From positions 62,001 through 126,000 of the forward strand of contig JAKSUA010000001.1 in assembly GCA_024409235.1 (NCBI GenBank): a stretch of DNA of 64,000 nt, written 5' to 3'. Numbering within the stretch: position 1 is the first letter of the stretch; each line of letters starts with the position of its first letter. A program made the translations under genes and the position numbers. Positions 30,799-38,115 of this stretch are shown piece after piece. Source of the stretch: Bacteroidales bacterium (GTDB taxonomy: Bacteria; Bacteroidota; Bacteroidia; Bacteroidales; UBA1715). Under the pieces are notes generated by a model. That model searched no databases. It was not told where the DNA came from and saw only the letters and a list, made by a program, of their open reading frames with translations.

Positions 30799-31221
30799 CT
30801 ATTTTTCTTGAGACTTGAATGCAAGTGCGTAGATTCTCATTTGTTTTATCATTGAAACTAATCCATTTGAACGAGTTGGCGAAAGATTTTCCTTCAAACC
30901 GATTGCTTCAACAAAATGAAGGTCACAATCTAAAATATCCTGAGGCGACTGTCCCGACATCACACGTATTAGCAACGAAATAATTCCCTTTGTGATTATT
31001 GCATCAGAATCAGCAGTGAAATACACCTTCCCGTCACGAAATTCTGCAAAAAGCCAAACCTGCGACTGACAACCTTTGATAAGATATTCTTCTGCCTTAT
31101 ATTGTTCGTCAATTACAGGCAGATTTTTACTTAAATCTATGAGATACTGATATTTATCCATCCAATCGTCAAATAGGCTGAACTCATCAATTATTTCATC
31201 CTGTATTTCGTTAATCGTCAT
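30799..31221 (-). CDS. sufE: SufE sulfur-acceptor protein
   Basis: A 140 aa protein that takes persulfide sulfur from the cysteine desulfurase SufS and passes it to the Suf scaffold. The key segment is YLIKGCQSQVW with the acceptor Cys51. Downstream KGIISLLIRVMSGQSP and the LSPTRSNGL stretch are typical of SufE. Length is normal. First gene of a sufE-sufT pair; the rest of the suf operon is not in the window. Confidence 0.95.
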   Translation of the reverse strand: MTINEIQDEIIDEFSLFDDWMDKYQYLIDLSKNLPVIDEQYKAEEYLIKGCQSQVWLFAEFRDGKVYFTADSDAIITKGIISLLIRVMSGQSPQDILDCDLHFVEAIGLKENLSPTRSNGLVSMIKQMRIYALAFKSQEK

Positions 31222-31239
31222 CCTTCAGAATTTTCACTG

Positions 31240-31247
31240 CAAAGATA
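31240..31247 (-). promoter_or_regulatory. -7 box for sufE-sufT
   Basis: TATCTTTG on the minus strand, 18 nt upstream of the sufE ATG, is an exact TAnnTTTG match. No well-spaced TTG was found. Confidence 0.45.
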
Positions 31248-31270
31248 AAAATCATGCACACAAAAAGAAA

Positions 31271-31296
31271 GGCATGTACAAAAATTCATACATGCC
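31271..31296 (-). terminator. Terminator behind the lysA-like relic
   Basis: GGCATGTA (31271-31278) pairs with TACATGCC (31289-31296), 8 bp perfect, followed on the minus strand by TTTCTTTTTG. It lies 26 nt after the stop codon of the lysA tail copy, where a lysA terminator would be expected. Confidence 0.8.
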
Positions 31297-31321
31297 CCCC
31301 AATTTATTTTCAAATTCTTGT

Positions 31322-31360
31322 TTACTTAAAGTCTTTTAAACCGGCGAAATCTAATGTTAC
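31322..31360 (-). pseudogene. Displaced 3' end of a lysA gene
   Basis: On the minus strand this reads VTLDFAGLKDFK-stop. The intact lysA at 34201 ends ATLDFAGLKDFK-stop. The final 18 bases including the stop are identical; further in, the differences fall mostly on third codon positions, so this stretch evolved as coding sequence. No lysA similarity is seen upstream of it. It is either the end of a lost second lysA or, more likely given the layout, the original 3' end of lysA displaced by DNA inserted between 31361 and 34200. Confidence 0.8.
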
Positions 31361-31730
31361 AATATGTGTTATATTACAATTAAAAGCAAAAGCACAATAA
31401 ACTTATTATAGAATTTGAGCTTCTAAACTATCTTTCTCACATTTATGAAGAAGGAAATGTCCGACACCAAAGTTTGTAACTCCAAAGTCGTATGCAGACC
31501 TTGCTTTTTCAAAAGGAAAAACCTGACAATTGTCCGAAATAACTACCCTCATAAAGAGACAATAAGTCACTCTCGTGGGCAACATAAAAATCATACTGTT
31601 TTTGTAATGGTATTATCATAATTAGGATATTTGGTTCGATAAATATATTATTTTAATAAATGATAGCCAAATTGCAAGTTGCTTTTATATAGCAAAAGAA
31701 TATAAAATCATACACTGTTCATAAAAAATA
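31361..31730. other. Gene-free AT-rich spacer
   Basis: No supported gene. A 62-codon minus-strand frame at 31406-31594 matches no recognised family and lacks start signals, so it is not called. The sequence between the lysA relic and the TerB-cassette terminator shows no repeat or hairpin of note. Confidence 0.5.
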
Positions 31731-31755
31731 CCCCAACCGAATTTATCGATTGGGG
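31731..31755 (-). terminator. Terminator of the TerB cassette
   Basis: CCCCAACCGA (31731-31740) pairs with TCGATTGGGG (31746-31755) with one mismatch and a 5 nt loop. On the minus strand TATTTTTTAT follows. It lies 57 nt beyond the last cassette gene. Confidence 0.85.
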
Positions 31756-31812
31756 GCAATCTTCTAAATATATAAAAATCAACAATTTAAGTTTACTAAT
31801 AATCCAGACCTA

Positions 31813-32169
31813 CTACTTTAACAACTTTAACGATATTGACCAACCTTGGGGATTCATTGTACCCAAAGTAAAACCATCTATTGCATCAGGGTTTTGCAAA
31901 AGAAATAGTTTATTAATTAAATCCGAGGGTTTTACTATGCGATATTTATTTCCATCAGGGAAAACACCAACCCACGATGTCGTAAAGTTGTCCTTTTCAT
32001 ATAGAGACAAATTCACATTTATGCACTCACCATTGGCACATATGGTTAAACACGTCTCTGACAAAGACACAGACGCATTATTCAGCTTATTCAACCAATA
32101 ATTATAATCTTTTTCGTCATAAGGATCATAACTTAAATTCTTATGTTCCCATATTTTAATTTTATACAT
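31813..32169 (-). CDS. Hypothetical protein, last gene of TerB cassette
   Basis: A 118 aa protein not recognised. It is a soluble, mixed alpha/beta sequence with no signal peptide or membrane segment. The N-terminal half is rich in Tyr, Asp and Asn (KNLSYDPYDEKDYNYWLNKL) with two Cys (ETCLTICANGEC). The centre has a WVGVFPDGNKYRIVKPSDL strand-turn pattern. Its start overlaps the end of the preceding gene by 8 nt and a terminator follows, so it is the fifth and last gene of one transcription unit. No function can be assigned; its context suggests it works with the TerB-like proteins. Confidence 0.7.
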   Translation of the reverse strand: MYKIKIWEHKNLSYDPYDEKDYNYWLNKLNNASVSLSETCLTICANGECINVNLSLYEKDNFTTSWVGVFPDGNKYRIVKPSDLINKLFLLQNPDAIDGFTLGTMNPQGWSISLKLLK

Positions 32170-32611
32170 TCTTTGCTAAATTTATTCTGTTCATATAATG
32201 CATTGTTTCCTCAATAATCCCAGCTCTAAACAATTTTGAATCCAACAAAGAATCAAATTTGGTTGTAACAAAACTTTTATCCTTTTCTTCCCATCTCATA
32301 TAAGAAACAGCTTCTTTCATTTGGTTTTTCACCTGTTGTACTATTGACATCGGCAAGAAATTAAAACAATTCTTTCTATACTCTAATAATGAATCTATTG
32401 TTTGATAAACTAATAATTCCACAATATCATTCCAAGTTATAGGTGACTTTATTCTTTTTAATAAACTAATGTTTACCATAAAATCATTCTTAAAGTAACC
32501 TGATATATTTGGAATATTATGTTCACTATTAATTCTCTCGTCATCTACAATGGAAAGCGGATTTATAGGGAATTTCTTCGATAATATTTGTAATTCTTGT
32601 ATGTAGTTCAT
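32162..32611 (-). CDS. Hypothetical alpha-helical protein in TerB cassette
   Basis: A 149 aa protein not recognised. Predicted mainly helical and cytoplasmic: long amphipathic stretches such as TWNDIVELLVYQTIDSLLEY and MSIVQQVKNQMKEAVSYM, with no signal peptide. It overlaps the next gene by 8 nt and starts 4 nt after the stop of the TerB-like gene at 32616, so it is cotranscribed with both. Acidic and basic residues are mixed without catalytic motifs. It could be a partner or regulator of the TerB proteins, which is inference from position only. Confidence 0.7.
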   Translation of the reverse strand: MNYIQELQILSKKFPINPLSIVDDERINSEHNIPNISGYFKNDFMVNISLLKRIKSPITWNDIVELLVYQTIDSLLEYRKNCFNFLPMSIVQQVKNQMKEAVSYMRWEEKDKSFVTTKFDSLLDSKLFRAGIIEETMHYMNRINLAKNV

Positions 32612-32615
32612 AAAA

Positions 32616-32999
32616 CTATTGTTTTAATTCTGCAATCATTTCCAATATCATTGCTTCGGTAATTTCGTGACGATAACCAAGTTGATGAGCGACTAACTTG
32701 CAAACAAGTAGTTCGTTTTTATCAATATTCCCATCTATAGCCATAACTCGAACCATATCTCTTATATAGTTTAAACGAATATTTTCAGATGATGGAGCTA
32801 CAAATTCTATTGAGTCAGGTCTTTTCATACAGCGTTCCAAATCACTATTACTTAATCCTTCTCTATTCATAATAATAGCCAAGCTAGCCATTTCAGCATC
32901 TTCTATTTTGCCATCTGCCATAACAACAGCTAACAAACTTTTTAAATGACTTAACTTAGCTAAATATTCTCTTGATCTAAAAAAATCTAATAACGCCAT
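32616..32999 (-). CDS. TerB-like protein (second in cassette)
   Basis: A 127 aa all-helical cytoplasmic protein with two copies of the acidic loop seen in TerB-family tellurite-resistance proteins: VVMADGKIEDAEM (near residue 30) and VMAIDGNIDKNEL (near 90), each of the form DGxI(D/E)xxE. TerB domains are metal-binding and occur in stress and phage-related systems. Its N-terminus MALLDFF resembles MGLFDFF of the next gene upstream in the operon. No other ter genes (TerC, TerD) are nearby, so tellurite resistance itself is not supported. Spacing to both neighbours is 4 nt. Confidence 0.8.
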   Translation of the reverse strand: MALLDFFRSREYLAKLSHLKSLLAVVMADGKIEDAEMASLAIIMNREGLSNSDLERCMKRPDSIEFVAPSSENIRLNYIRDMVRVMAIDGNIDKNELLVCKLVAHQLGYRHEITEAMILEMIAELKQ

Positions 33000-33003
33000 A
33001 ACT

Positions 33004-33444
33004 TTATTTTAAATATTCAATTCGCACATTTCTATCATACATATGTAATACACATTTTTGGACAATACCGTTTTCATAAAAAACTTCAAAACCGTAATCA
33101 GACAAATCAAAGTCTATCCAGCCAAATGGACCCATTGCTTGAGTCATATATCCTCGTAGTAAAACATAATCTTTTGATTGTTTTATTACCTCCATAGGTT
33201 TGGGAGCAAACTGTTCTCGACCAATATCATCATTTTGACCACGAACAATATAACCATATCCTTCTCGTAAACGATATCCAGAGCAACCATTAACATTCTT
33301 TTCTAACGATAATGTTCGTCCACAAATCTGCAATCCCATTACAGGTACATCACTTTCATAACGTTGATGTTTGGTAGAATGAAAAACAAATGTTTTTACA
33401 TTAGAATCAAAGTTACTTGAGTAAAAAAAATCAAACAATCCCAT
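33004..33444 (-). CDS. Hypothetical beta-rich protein in TerB cassette
   Basis: A 146 aa protein not recognised. Predicted mostly beta-strand, without signal peptide. Notable parts: an N-terminal MGLFDFFYSS shared in style with the TerB-like gene that follows it, a Gly/Arg-rich middle (YRLREGYGYIVRGQND) and a closing MYDRNVRIEYLK. It lies between the two TerB-like genes, 35 nt and 4 nt from them. The shared short N-terminus suggests the two products dock to the same partner or membrane site, which is inference. Confidence 0.7.
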   Translation of the reverse strand: MGLFDFFYSSNFDSNVKTFVFHSTKHQRYESDVPVMGLQICGRTLSLEKNVNGCSGYRLREGYGYIVRGQNDDIGREQFAPKPMEVIKQSKDYVLLRGYMTQAMGPFGWIDFDLSDYGFEVFYENGIVQKCVLHMYDRNVRIEYLK

Positions 33445-33479
33445 ATCTATATGCCGATTTTATAAAGTATCATAATATT

Positions 33480-33851
33480 CTATAAATCTGCCATAATATT
33501 AATTGCCTCAGATATTTTCATTGAAGGTAAATCACACATTGCTGAAATAAGAGACCACATTTTTACCTCTGCCTCATCGACATCACCATCAATGGCAATC
33601 ATCGTTCCCAAATATGCACAGACATATTTCTTCATATTTTTATCCATTGACGATAAGATTGAAGCAGCTTCTGAGGCTTGCATACTATCTCCAATTTCGA
33701 GAATGGTTTTTAATTCTGAAGAAGAAACTCCAAAACGTCTAGCCTCATTTGCTATCATTCCCATTTCTGATTCATCAATTCTTCCATCCGCCATTGCCAT
33801 TAACTTAGCCATTTTTACTAATGCACTTAATTCTAATTTTGAAATTTCCAT
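33480..33851 (-). CDS. TerB-like protein (first in cassette)
   Basis: A 123 aa helical cytoplasmic protein of the TerB type. It carries MAMADGRIDESEM (near residue 18) and MIAIDGDVDEAEV (near 85), the paired acidic loops typical of the fold, separated by a helix with Ser/Met-rich turns (SMQASEAASILSSMDKNMK). It is the first gene of a five-gene unit ending at 31813. About 30 percent like the TerB protein two genes downstream by eye, so likely an old duplication. The function of TerB proteins outside ter operons is not settled. Confidence 0.8.
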   Translation of the reverse strand: MEISKLELSALVKMAKLMAMADGRIDESEMGMIANEARRFGVSSSELKTILEIGDSMQASEAASILSSMDKNMKKYVCAYLGTMIAIDGDVDEAEVKMWSLISAMCDLPSMKISEAINIMADL

Positions 33852-33916
33852 AATACTAGTACCTTATTTTAAATTAAACCTTAATTTGATATTACATACT
33901 TTTCACCTATGGACAT

Positions 33917-34065
33917 AAAAAAAGCGTGAAACTTACTGTCTCCCGCTTCCTATGGTGTTTGGCGTAACCGTGATACACGAAATAAGTAAAGCTCACGCAT
34001 AGCGCGAACACTTTAACCTATTTCTTTCGTATCTCTCTTTAAGTCGCCAAACTTCTAGGAAGAAA
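33917..34065 (-). ncRNA. Structured RNA, rod-shaped, 6S-like candidate
   Basis: On the minus strand about 150 nt fold into one long rod. The closing stem pairs 34045-34059 with 33949-33964 (CCTAGAAGTTTGGCG with CGCCAAACACCATAGG). An asymmetric bubble (34034-34044 opposite 33965-33971) follows, then stems 34029-34033 with 33972-33976 and 34017-34024 with 33979-33986, and a terminal hairpin 33987-34015. An intrinsic terminator ends it: a 10 bp stem (33923-33932 with 33938-33947, one mismatch) and a T7 run. Stem-bubble-stem is the plan of 6S RNA, but no sequence match could be tested. The 5' end is uncertain (34060-34080). It fills most of the gene-free interval 33852-34200. Confidence 0.6.
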
Positions 34066-34098
34066 GAAATAAAGCTATATGCTTCTAATATGTCTAAA

Positions 34099-34127
34099 TC
34101 ACACTTGTGATTCCTTTACAAATGTGA
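34099..34127. promoter_or_regulatory. Inverted repeat upstream of the structured RNA
   Basis: TCACACTTGT (34099-34108) pairs with ACAAATGTGA (34118-34127), 10 pairs with one G-T on the minus strand and a 9 nt spacer. It lies where the promoter of the RNA should be, so an operator is possible. No exact TAnnTTTG box was found here. Confidence 0.4.
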
Positions 34128-34138
34128 TAATTATTTTC

Positions 34139-34176
34139 AAAAAAAGCAAATCAACCCGAAGATCAATTTGCTTTTT
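34139..34176 (-). terminator. Terminator of lysA
   Basis: An 11 bp stem (34141-34151 with 34166-34176), extended by four weaker pairs around a TTCG loop, followed on the minus strand by T7. It starts 24 nt after the lysA stop. Confidence 0.88.
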
Positions 34177-34200
34177 ACATTCTAAATATATGATTCTCTA

Positions 34201-35460
34201 TTACTTAAAGTCTTTTAAGCCTGCAAAGTCAAGAGTTGCAAATAAATCTTCAACTGTTTCTGCACGACGAATCATTTTTACACTACCATCTGTTCGTAAC
34301 AAAAGTTCTGCGGAACGAAGTTTTCCATTATAGTTGAAACCCATTGCGTGACCGTGTGCACCAGCATCGTGTATTGCAATAATATCGCCTATCTCAACTT
34401 CTGGCAATTCACGATGAATAGCAAATTTATCGTTGTTTTCGCAAAGAGAACCTGTTACATCATAAACATGATCACAAGCAGCATTTTCCTTACCTAAAAC
34501 TGTAATATGATGATATGCACCATACATACCTGGACGCATCAAGTTATTCATACTTGCATCTACACCTACATAATCACGGAATGTATGTTTTAAGTGGCGA
34601 ACAGTAGTTACCAAATATCCGTAAGGTCCTGTAATAAAACGACCAGATTCCAAATACAATTTTACTGGAGCAAGACCATTTGGAACCAAAATTGATTCAT
34701 ATTCCTTACGAATACCTTCGCTGATTTTGAAAACATCAAGTTTCTTTTGTTCGGGACGATACGGAATACCAAGACCACCACCAAGATTGATAAAATCGAA
34801 TTTTATACCTAATTGTTTATTGATTTTCACAACAAGATTGAAAAGAATTCGAGCTGTCTCAACAAAATACTCTTCATTCAATTCATTAGAGGCAACCATT
34901 GTATGAATACCAAAGCGTTTAACGCCTTTTTCCTTCAACATTTTGTAGCCATCGAACAATTGGTTTTCCATACAACCATATTTAGCCTCTTCTGGATTAC
35001 CAATAATATCATTTCCCGACTTCAAACTTCCTGGATTATAACGAAAAGAGACTAATTCAGGAATGCCAGCGCATTTTTCCAAGAAAGCAACGTGCGAAAT
35101 ATCATCAAGATTGATGATTGCACCTAATTCTTTTGCTTTTTGGAATTCATAATCGCCAGTATCGTTAGAAGTAAACATAATGTTTTCGCCAACATTACCA
35201 ACTTGCTCAGCAATCAATAATTCTGGATACGAACTACAGTCGCAACCGAAACCATGTTGAGCCAACAATTTAGCCAAATATGGATTTGGAGCAGCCTTTA
35301 CAGCAAAATATTCATGAAAACCTTCATTCCAAGCAAATGCTTTTTTTAGTTCTTCGGCATTTTCTATAATAGCCTTTTCATCGTAAATATGAAAAGGTGT
35401 AGGATACTGAGTAATAATCTTTTGAATCTGTTCTTTACTGAAAGGGAGTACTTTTGTCAT
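34201..35460 (-). CDS. lysA: Diaminopimelate decarboxylase
   Basis: PLP-dependent decarboxylation of meso-diaminopimelate to lysine, the last step of lysine synthesis. 419 aa. The cofactor lysine is Lys55 in EYFAVKAAPNP. Other marks: INLGGGLGIPY (phosphate-binding Gly loop), LYLESGRFITGPYG, the active-site Cys in VTGSLCENND (family usually CESSD), and DAGAHGHAMGFNYNGKLRSAELL near the end. It belongs to the longer LysA group found in Bacteroidetes. A near copy of its last 12 codons stands at 31322. Likely promoter at 35483; own terminator at 34139. Confidence 0.94.
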   Translation of the reverse strand: MTKVLPFSKEQIQKIITQYPTPFHIYDEKAIIENAEELKKAFAWNEGFHEYFAVKAAPNPYLAKLLAQHGFGCDCSSYPELLIAEQVGNVGENIMFTSNDTGDYEFQKAKELGAIINLDDISHVAFLEKCAGIPELVSFRYNPGSLKSGNDIIGNPEEAKYGCMENQLFDGYKMLKEKGVKRFGIHTMVASNELNEEYFVETARILFNLVVKINKQLGIKFDFINLGGGLGIPYRPEQKKLDVFKISEGIRKEYESILVPNGLAPVKLYLESGRFITGPYGYLVTTVRHLKHTFRDYVGVDASMNNLMRPGMYGAYHHITVLGKENAACDHVYDVTGSLCENNDKFAIHRELPEVEIGDIIAIHDAGAHGHAMGFNYNGKLRSAELLLRTDGSVKMIRRAETVEDLFATLDFAGLKDFK

Positions 35461-35482
35461 TTTCGTAGAAATTTTTGTGCGG

Positions 35483-35490
35483 CAAAAATA
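35483..35490 (-). promoter_or_regulatory. -7 box for lysA
   Basis: TATTTTTG on the minus strand, 22 nt before the lysA ATG, fits TAnnTTTG. A TTG lies 23 bp upstream, at the edge of the accepted spacing. Confidence 0.4.
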
Positions 35491-35540
35491 CGTAATCTCA
35501 AAAGATTACCGAACAATTTTCTTCTTTATTACACAAAAAC

Positions 35541-36008
35541 TTATCGTAACAACAAACTATCTATCATCTGACGATAGAAATCTATTGGGTAAGCACCATT
35601 TGAATATTGAATAACATTCTTTCCACAAAACATTACAAACGGAATAGATTGAATCTGAAAATACGCCGAAAATTCCCGGGAATCATCAACATTAATTTTA
35701 TAAAAATCAACTTTCCCCTCGTACTCCTTTGCTAAAGTATCAAAAAAAGGAGCTATCATTTTACAAGGACGGCACCAATCCGCATAACAATCCACAATAC
35801 AAGGACGTTTACCTTTAAAAATCCATTTTGAAGGTGTTATCTCATAATTAAAAATCAGCTCTTTATATTGATTTTCAGACAATTGAACAACTTCCGCCTG
35901 TAATTCCTTTGTAGTAGATTCAGTTACAGTCTGTGTTGTCTGTTTTTTTTCGTTACAAGCCACCGCAAACAACAACATACAAGAAAATGCAATTACATTC
36001 AGTTTCAT
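35541..36008 (-). CDS. Thioredoxin-fold lipoprotein
   Basis: A 155 aa periplasm-facing redox protein. Signal peptide with lipobox LLFAVAC (lipid Cys18), then a flexible Thr/Gln/Glu linker, then a thioredoxin domain (about 45-155) with active site WCRPC (78-82) and the cis-Pro loop QSIPFVMF. Two further Cys (70 and 74) just before the active site are unusual. It could reduce periplasmic disulfides or serve cytochrome maturation; the partner is unknown. It is divergent from the 36077 gene, with promoters packed in the 68 bp between. Confidence 0.9.
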   Translation of the reverse strand: MKLNVIAFSCMLLFAVACNEKKQTTQTVTESTTKELQAEVVQLSENQYKELIFNYEITPSKWIFKGKRPCIVDCYADWCRPCKMIAPFFDTLAKEYEGKVDFYKINVDDSREFSAYFQIQSIPFVMFCGKNVIQYSNGAYPIDFYRQMIDSLLLR

Positions 36009-36024
36009 TCCACCTGATTTTTTT

Positions 36025-36054
36025 CAAAAGTACACTAAAAAGGCTTAATCGCAA
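36025..36054 (-). promoter_or_regulatory. Promoter of the thioredoxin-like gene
   Basis: On the minus strand TACTTTTG (36025-36032) and TTG (36052-36054) stand 19 bp apart, the ideal Bacteroidetes spacing. This is the best promoter match in the window. Confidence 0.65.
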
Positions 36055-36064
36055 GATTTTTTTC

Positions 36065-36072
36065 TATCTTTG
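36065..36072 (+). promoter_or_regulatory. -7 box directly before the BFN/UVR gene
   Basis: TATCTTTG ends only 4 nt before the ATG at 36077. If used, transcription would begin about at the start codon, giving a leaderless or nearly leaderless mRNA. Confidence 0.45.
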
Positions 36073-36076
36073 GTTC

Positions 36077-36667
36077 ATGGCATTAGTAAATCTTGAAGTA
36101 CACGGTGTAACATACAGCCAATCACAAAAGGATGCGTATGTGTTAATTCTTGGAGAAATAAATGGAACAAGAAAAATTCCTGTTATTATTGGCAGCAGCG
36201 AGGCTCAGGCTATCGCACTTGCCCTGGAAGGCATTCAAACTCCACGACCATTAACGCACGATTTAATCAAGAACCTAGCCGACGAGTTACAATTTTACGT
36301 TTCAGAAGTTGTCATTTACCGCTTTGCCGATGGTGTATTTTTCACAAACTTGACAATCGTACAAAACGAAAAAAAATTCATCATTGATTCCCGAACGTCC
36401 GATGCCATTGCACTAGCCATACGTTTCAACTGTCCCATAATCACAACAGAGGAAATTCTAAACCAGACCGGAACAGAGAAATACGACATTCCTGAGGAAC
36501 AAAACAACCCACTCACAGAAGAAGAAATTGCCGATGCAGAAAAACGCTTCGAATTTATTTTTGACACCAACGAAGAACTGGAAGTTAAATTAGCAAAAGC
36601 AGTGGAAGTAGAAAACTATGAAATTGCCGCAATAATCAGGGACGAACTTAAAAGCAGAAACAAATAA
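36077..36667 (+). CDS. Bifunctional nuclease (BFN/DUF151) with UVR motif
   Basis: A 196 aa protein. Residues 1-130 are the BFN/DUF151 domain (VHGVTYSQSQKDAYVLILGE, then IPVIIGSSEAQAIALAL, then IIDSRTSDAIALAIRFNCPI); members have been described as DNase/RNase, and others lack shown activity. The C-terminal 40 residues (ELEVKLAKAVEVENYEIAAI) form a UVR motif as in UvrB/UvrC. The frame runs open upstream to 35933, but the ATG at 36077 is chosen because homology to the family starts there and a promoter box precedes it. It converges with hisS and shares a terminator with it. Confidence 0.9.
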   Translation: MALVNLEVHGVTYSQSQKDAYVLILGEINGTRKIPVIIGSSEAQAIALALEGIQTPRPLTHDLIKNLADELQFYVSEVVIYRFADGVFFTNLTIVQNEKKFIIDSRTSDAIALAIRFNCPIITTEEILNQTGTEKYDIPEEQNNPLTEEEIADAEKRFEFIFDTNEELEVKLAKAVEVENYEIAAIIRDELKSRNK

Positions 36668-36700
36668 AAAAGGATAACACTTTTTATATGTTATCCTTTT
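36668..36700. terminator. Bidirectional terminator between BFN gene and hisS
   Basis: A 12 bp perfect stem (36668-36679 with 36689-36700) with A run on the left and T run on the right, directly after the BFN stop and 24 nt from the hisS stop. Confidence 0.88.
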
Positions 36701-36723
36701 AGTTTTCTAAATCTAGATTTCGA

Positions 36724-38085
36724 TTATTTCAAAATATCTTCAACAGAATCTTTCTCCACAAGCGACTGTTCACCTGTTGTCATATTTTTTACCATTACCT
36801 TGTTTTGTGCGATTTCATCGCCACCAACAATTGCTACAAAAGGAATATTTCTGTCGTTTGCATACTGCATTTGCTTCTTCATCTTTGAAGAATCTGGATA
36901 TAACTCACAGGCAATTCCTGCTAAGCGAAGTTTTGCTATGATTGGTAAGATATATGCAGCTTCCTCATCTCCAAAATTCACAAACAGAAGTTTAGTTGCT
37001 TCTTTTGTATCTGTAGGATAAGCATTTAACTGATTAAGAACATCATAAATTCTGTCTGCACCGAAAGAAATTCCGACACCAGAAAGACCTGGCATTCCAA
37101 AAATTCCTGTTAAATTATCATAACGGCCTCCGCCACAAATACTTCCCATCTCCACATCGTTTGCCTTAACTTCAAGAATAGCACCAGTATAATAATTTAA
37201 GCCACGAGCTAATGTTAAATCCAACTGAAGACAAGCTTTGATATCAACTTTCTTTAGCATACCGAAAATGTATTCCAATTCTTCGATACCTTTCATTCCA
37301 GTTTCTGAGGAAGCTAAGATGGTTTTAAGTTTTTCAAACTTTTCTTCGTTGCTTCCTGAAAGCATAATAATTGGCTGCAATGCAGCAATTTTTTCCTGAC
37401 TCAAACCTTTTTCGAGCAATTCTGCATTTACATTATCTATACCAATCTTGTCTAATTTGTCTATGGCAACAGTAATATCAACAATCTTTTCTGGTTCACC
37501 AATAATTTCTGCTATTCCAGAAAGGATTTTTCTGTTGTTTATTTTCACAGTAATATTGATTCCGAACTTTGTAAATACTGTATCAATAATCTGTATTAAC
37601 TCTACTTCGTTTAACAATGAATTGCTGCCAACAATATCGGCATCGCACTGATAGAACTCACGGTAACGACCTTTTTGAGGACGGTCAGCACGCCAAACAG
37701 GCTGTATTTGATAGCGTTTGAATGGCAGTTGAATTTCATTACGATGCATAACAACGAAACGTGCAAACGGCACTGTTAAATCGTAACGTAATGCTTTTTC
37801 ACAAAATTTATTTGCAAGCTGTAACGATGATGCGTTTGCATAATCCTCATTAGCAACACTTTGTTTGAATTCCCCTGAATTCAAAATTTTAAAAATCAAA
37901 CGATCTCCTTCTTCACCATATTTTCCCATCAAAGTCTGCATTGTTTCCATTGCAGGAGTTTCGATAGGTAAATAACCATAGGTTTTATAAACGGAACGGA
38001 TTGTGTCGAAAATATAGTTTCTTTTCATCATTTCGGCAGGAGTAAAATCCCGCGTTCCTTTAGGTATAGAAGGTTGTTGTGCCAT
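36724..38085 (-). CDS. hisS: Histidyl-tRNA synthetase
   Basis: Class II synthetase that charges tRNA-His. 453 aa, the usual bacterial size. N-terminal [10 protein letters not shown], class II motif regions [10 protein letters not shown] (100-109) and [18 protein letters not shown] (131-148), the histidine-specific [10 protein letters not shown] and GGGRYDNL stretches, and a C-terminal anticodon-binding domain (about 355-453). Transcribed alone. A perfect 16 bp palindrome overlaps its promoter region. Confidence 0.97.
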   Translation of the reverse strand: MAQQPSIPKGTRDFTPAEMMKRNYIFDTIRSVYKTYGYLPIETPAMETMQTLMGKYGEEGDRLIFKILNSGEFKQSVANEDYANASSLQLANKFCEKALRYDLTVPFARFVVMHRNEIQLPFKRYQIQPVWRADRPQKGRYREFYQCDADIVGSNSLLNEVELIQIIDTVFTKFGINITVKINNRKILSGIAEIIGEPEKIVDITVAIDKLDKIGIDNVNAELLEKGLSQEKIAALQPIIMLSGSNEEKFEKLKTILASSETGMKGIEELEYIFGMLKKVDIKACLQLDLTLARGLNYYTGAILEVKANDVEMGSICGGGRYDNLTGIFGMPGLSGVGISFGADRIYDVLNQLNAYPTDTKEATKLLFVNFGDEEAAYILPIIAKLRLAGIACELYPDSSKMKKQMQYANDRNIPFVAIVGGDEIAQNKVMVKNMTTGEQSLVEKDSVEDILK

Positions 38086-38101
38086 AATATTTATTTTTCG
38101 G

Positions 38102-38109
38102 CAAAATTA
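38102..38109 (-). promoter_or_regulatory. -7 box for hisS
   Basis: TAATTTTG on the minus strand, 16 nt upstream of the ATG, matches TAnnTTTG. A TTG in the palindrome just upstream is about 18 bp away and may be the -33 element. Confidence 0.5.
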
Positions 38110-38115
38110 ATATTA

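Noticed and set aside
31406..31594. 62-codon minus-strand ORF between the lysA relic and the TerB cassette
   Set aside because: No recognised family, no promoter or ribosome site, and it lies in an AT-rich spacer; chance is more likely.
32616..33851. Tellurite-resistance operon
   Set aside because: Only TerB-like domains are present; TerA, TerC, TerD and TerZ are absent, so resistance to tellurite is not supported.
31361..34200. Complete integrative element
   Set aside because: The borders suggest insertion at lysA, but no integrase, excisionase or replication gene lies inside, so only a remnant or passively moved cassette can be claimed.
35933..36076. Upstream extension of the BFN/UVR gene
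   Set aside because: The extension overlaps the divergent thioredoxin-like gene and its promoter; family homology begins at 36077.
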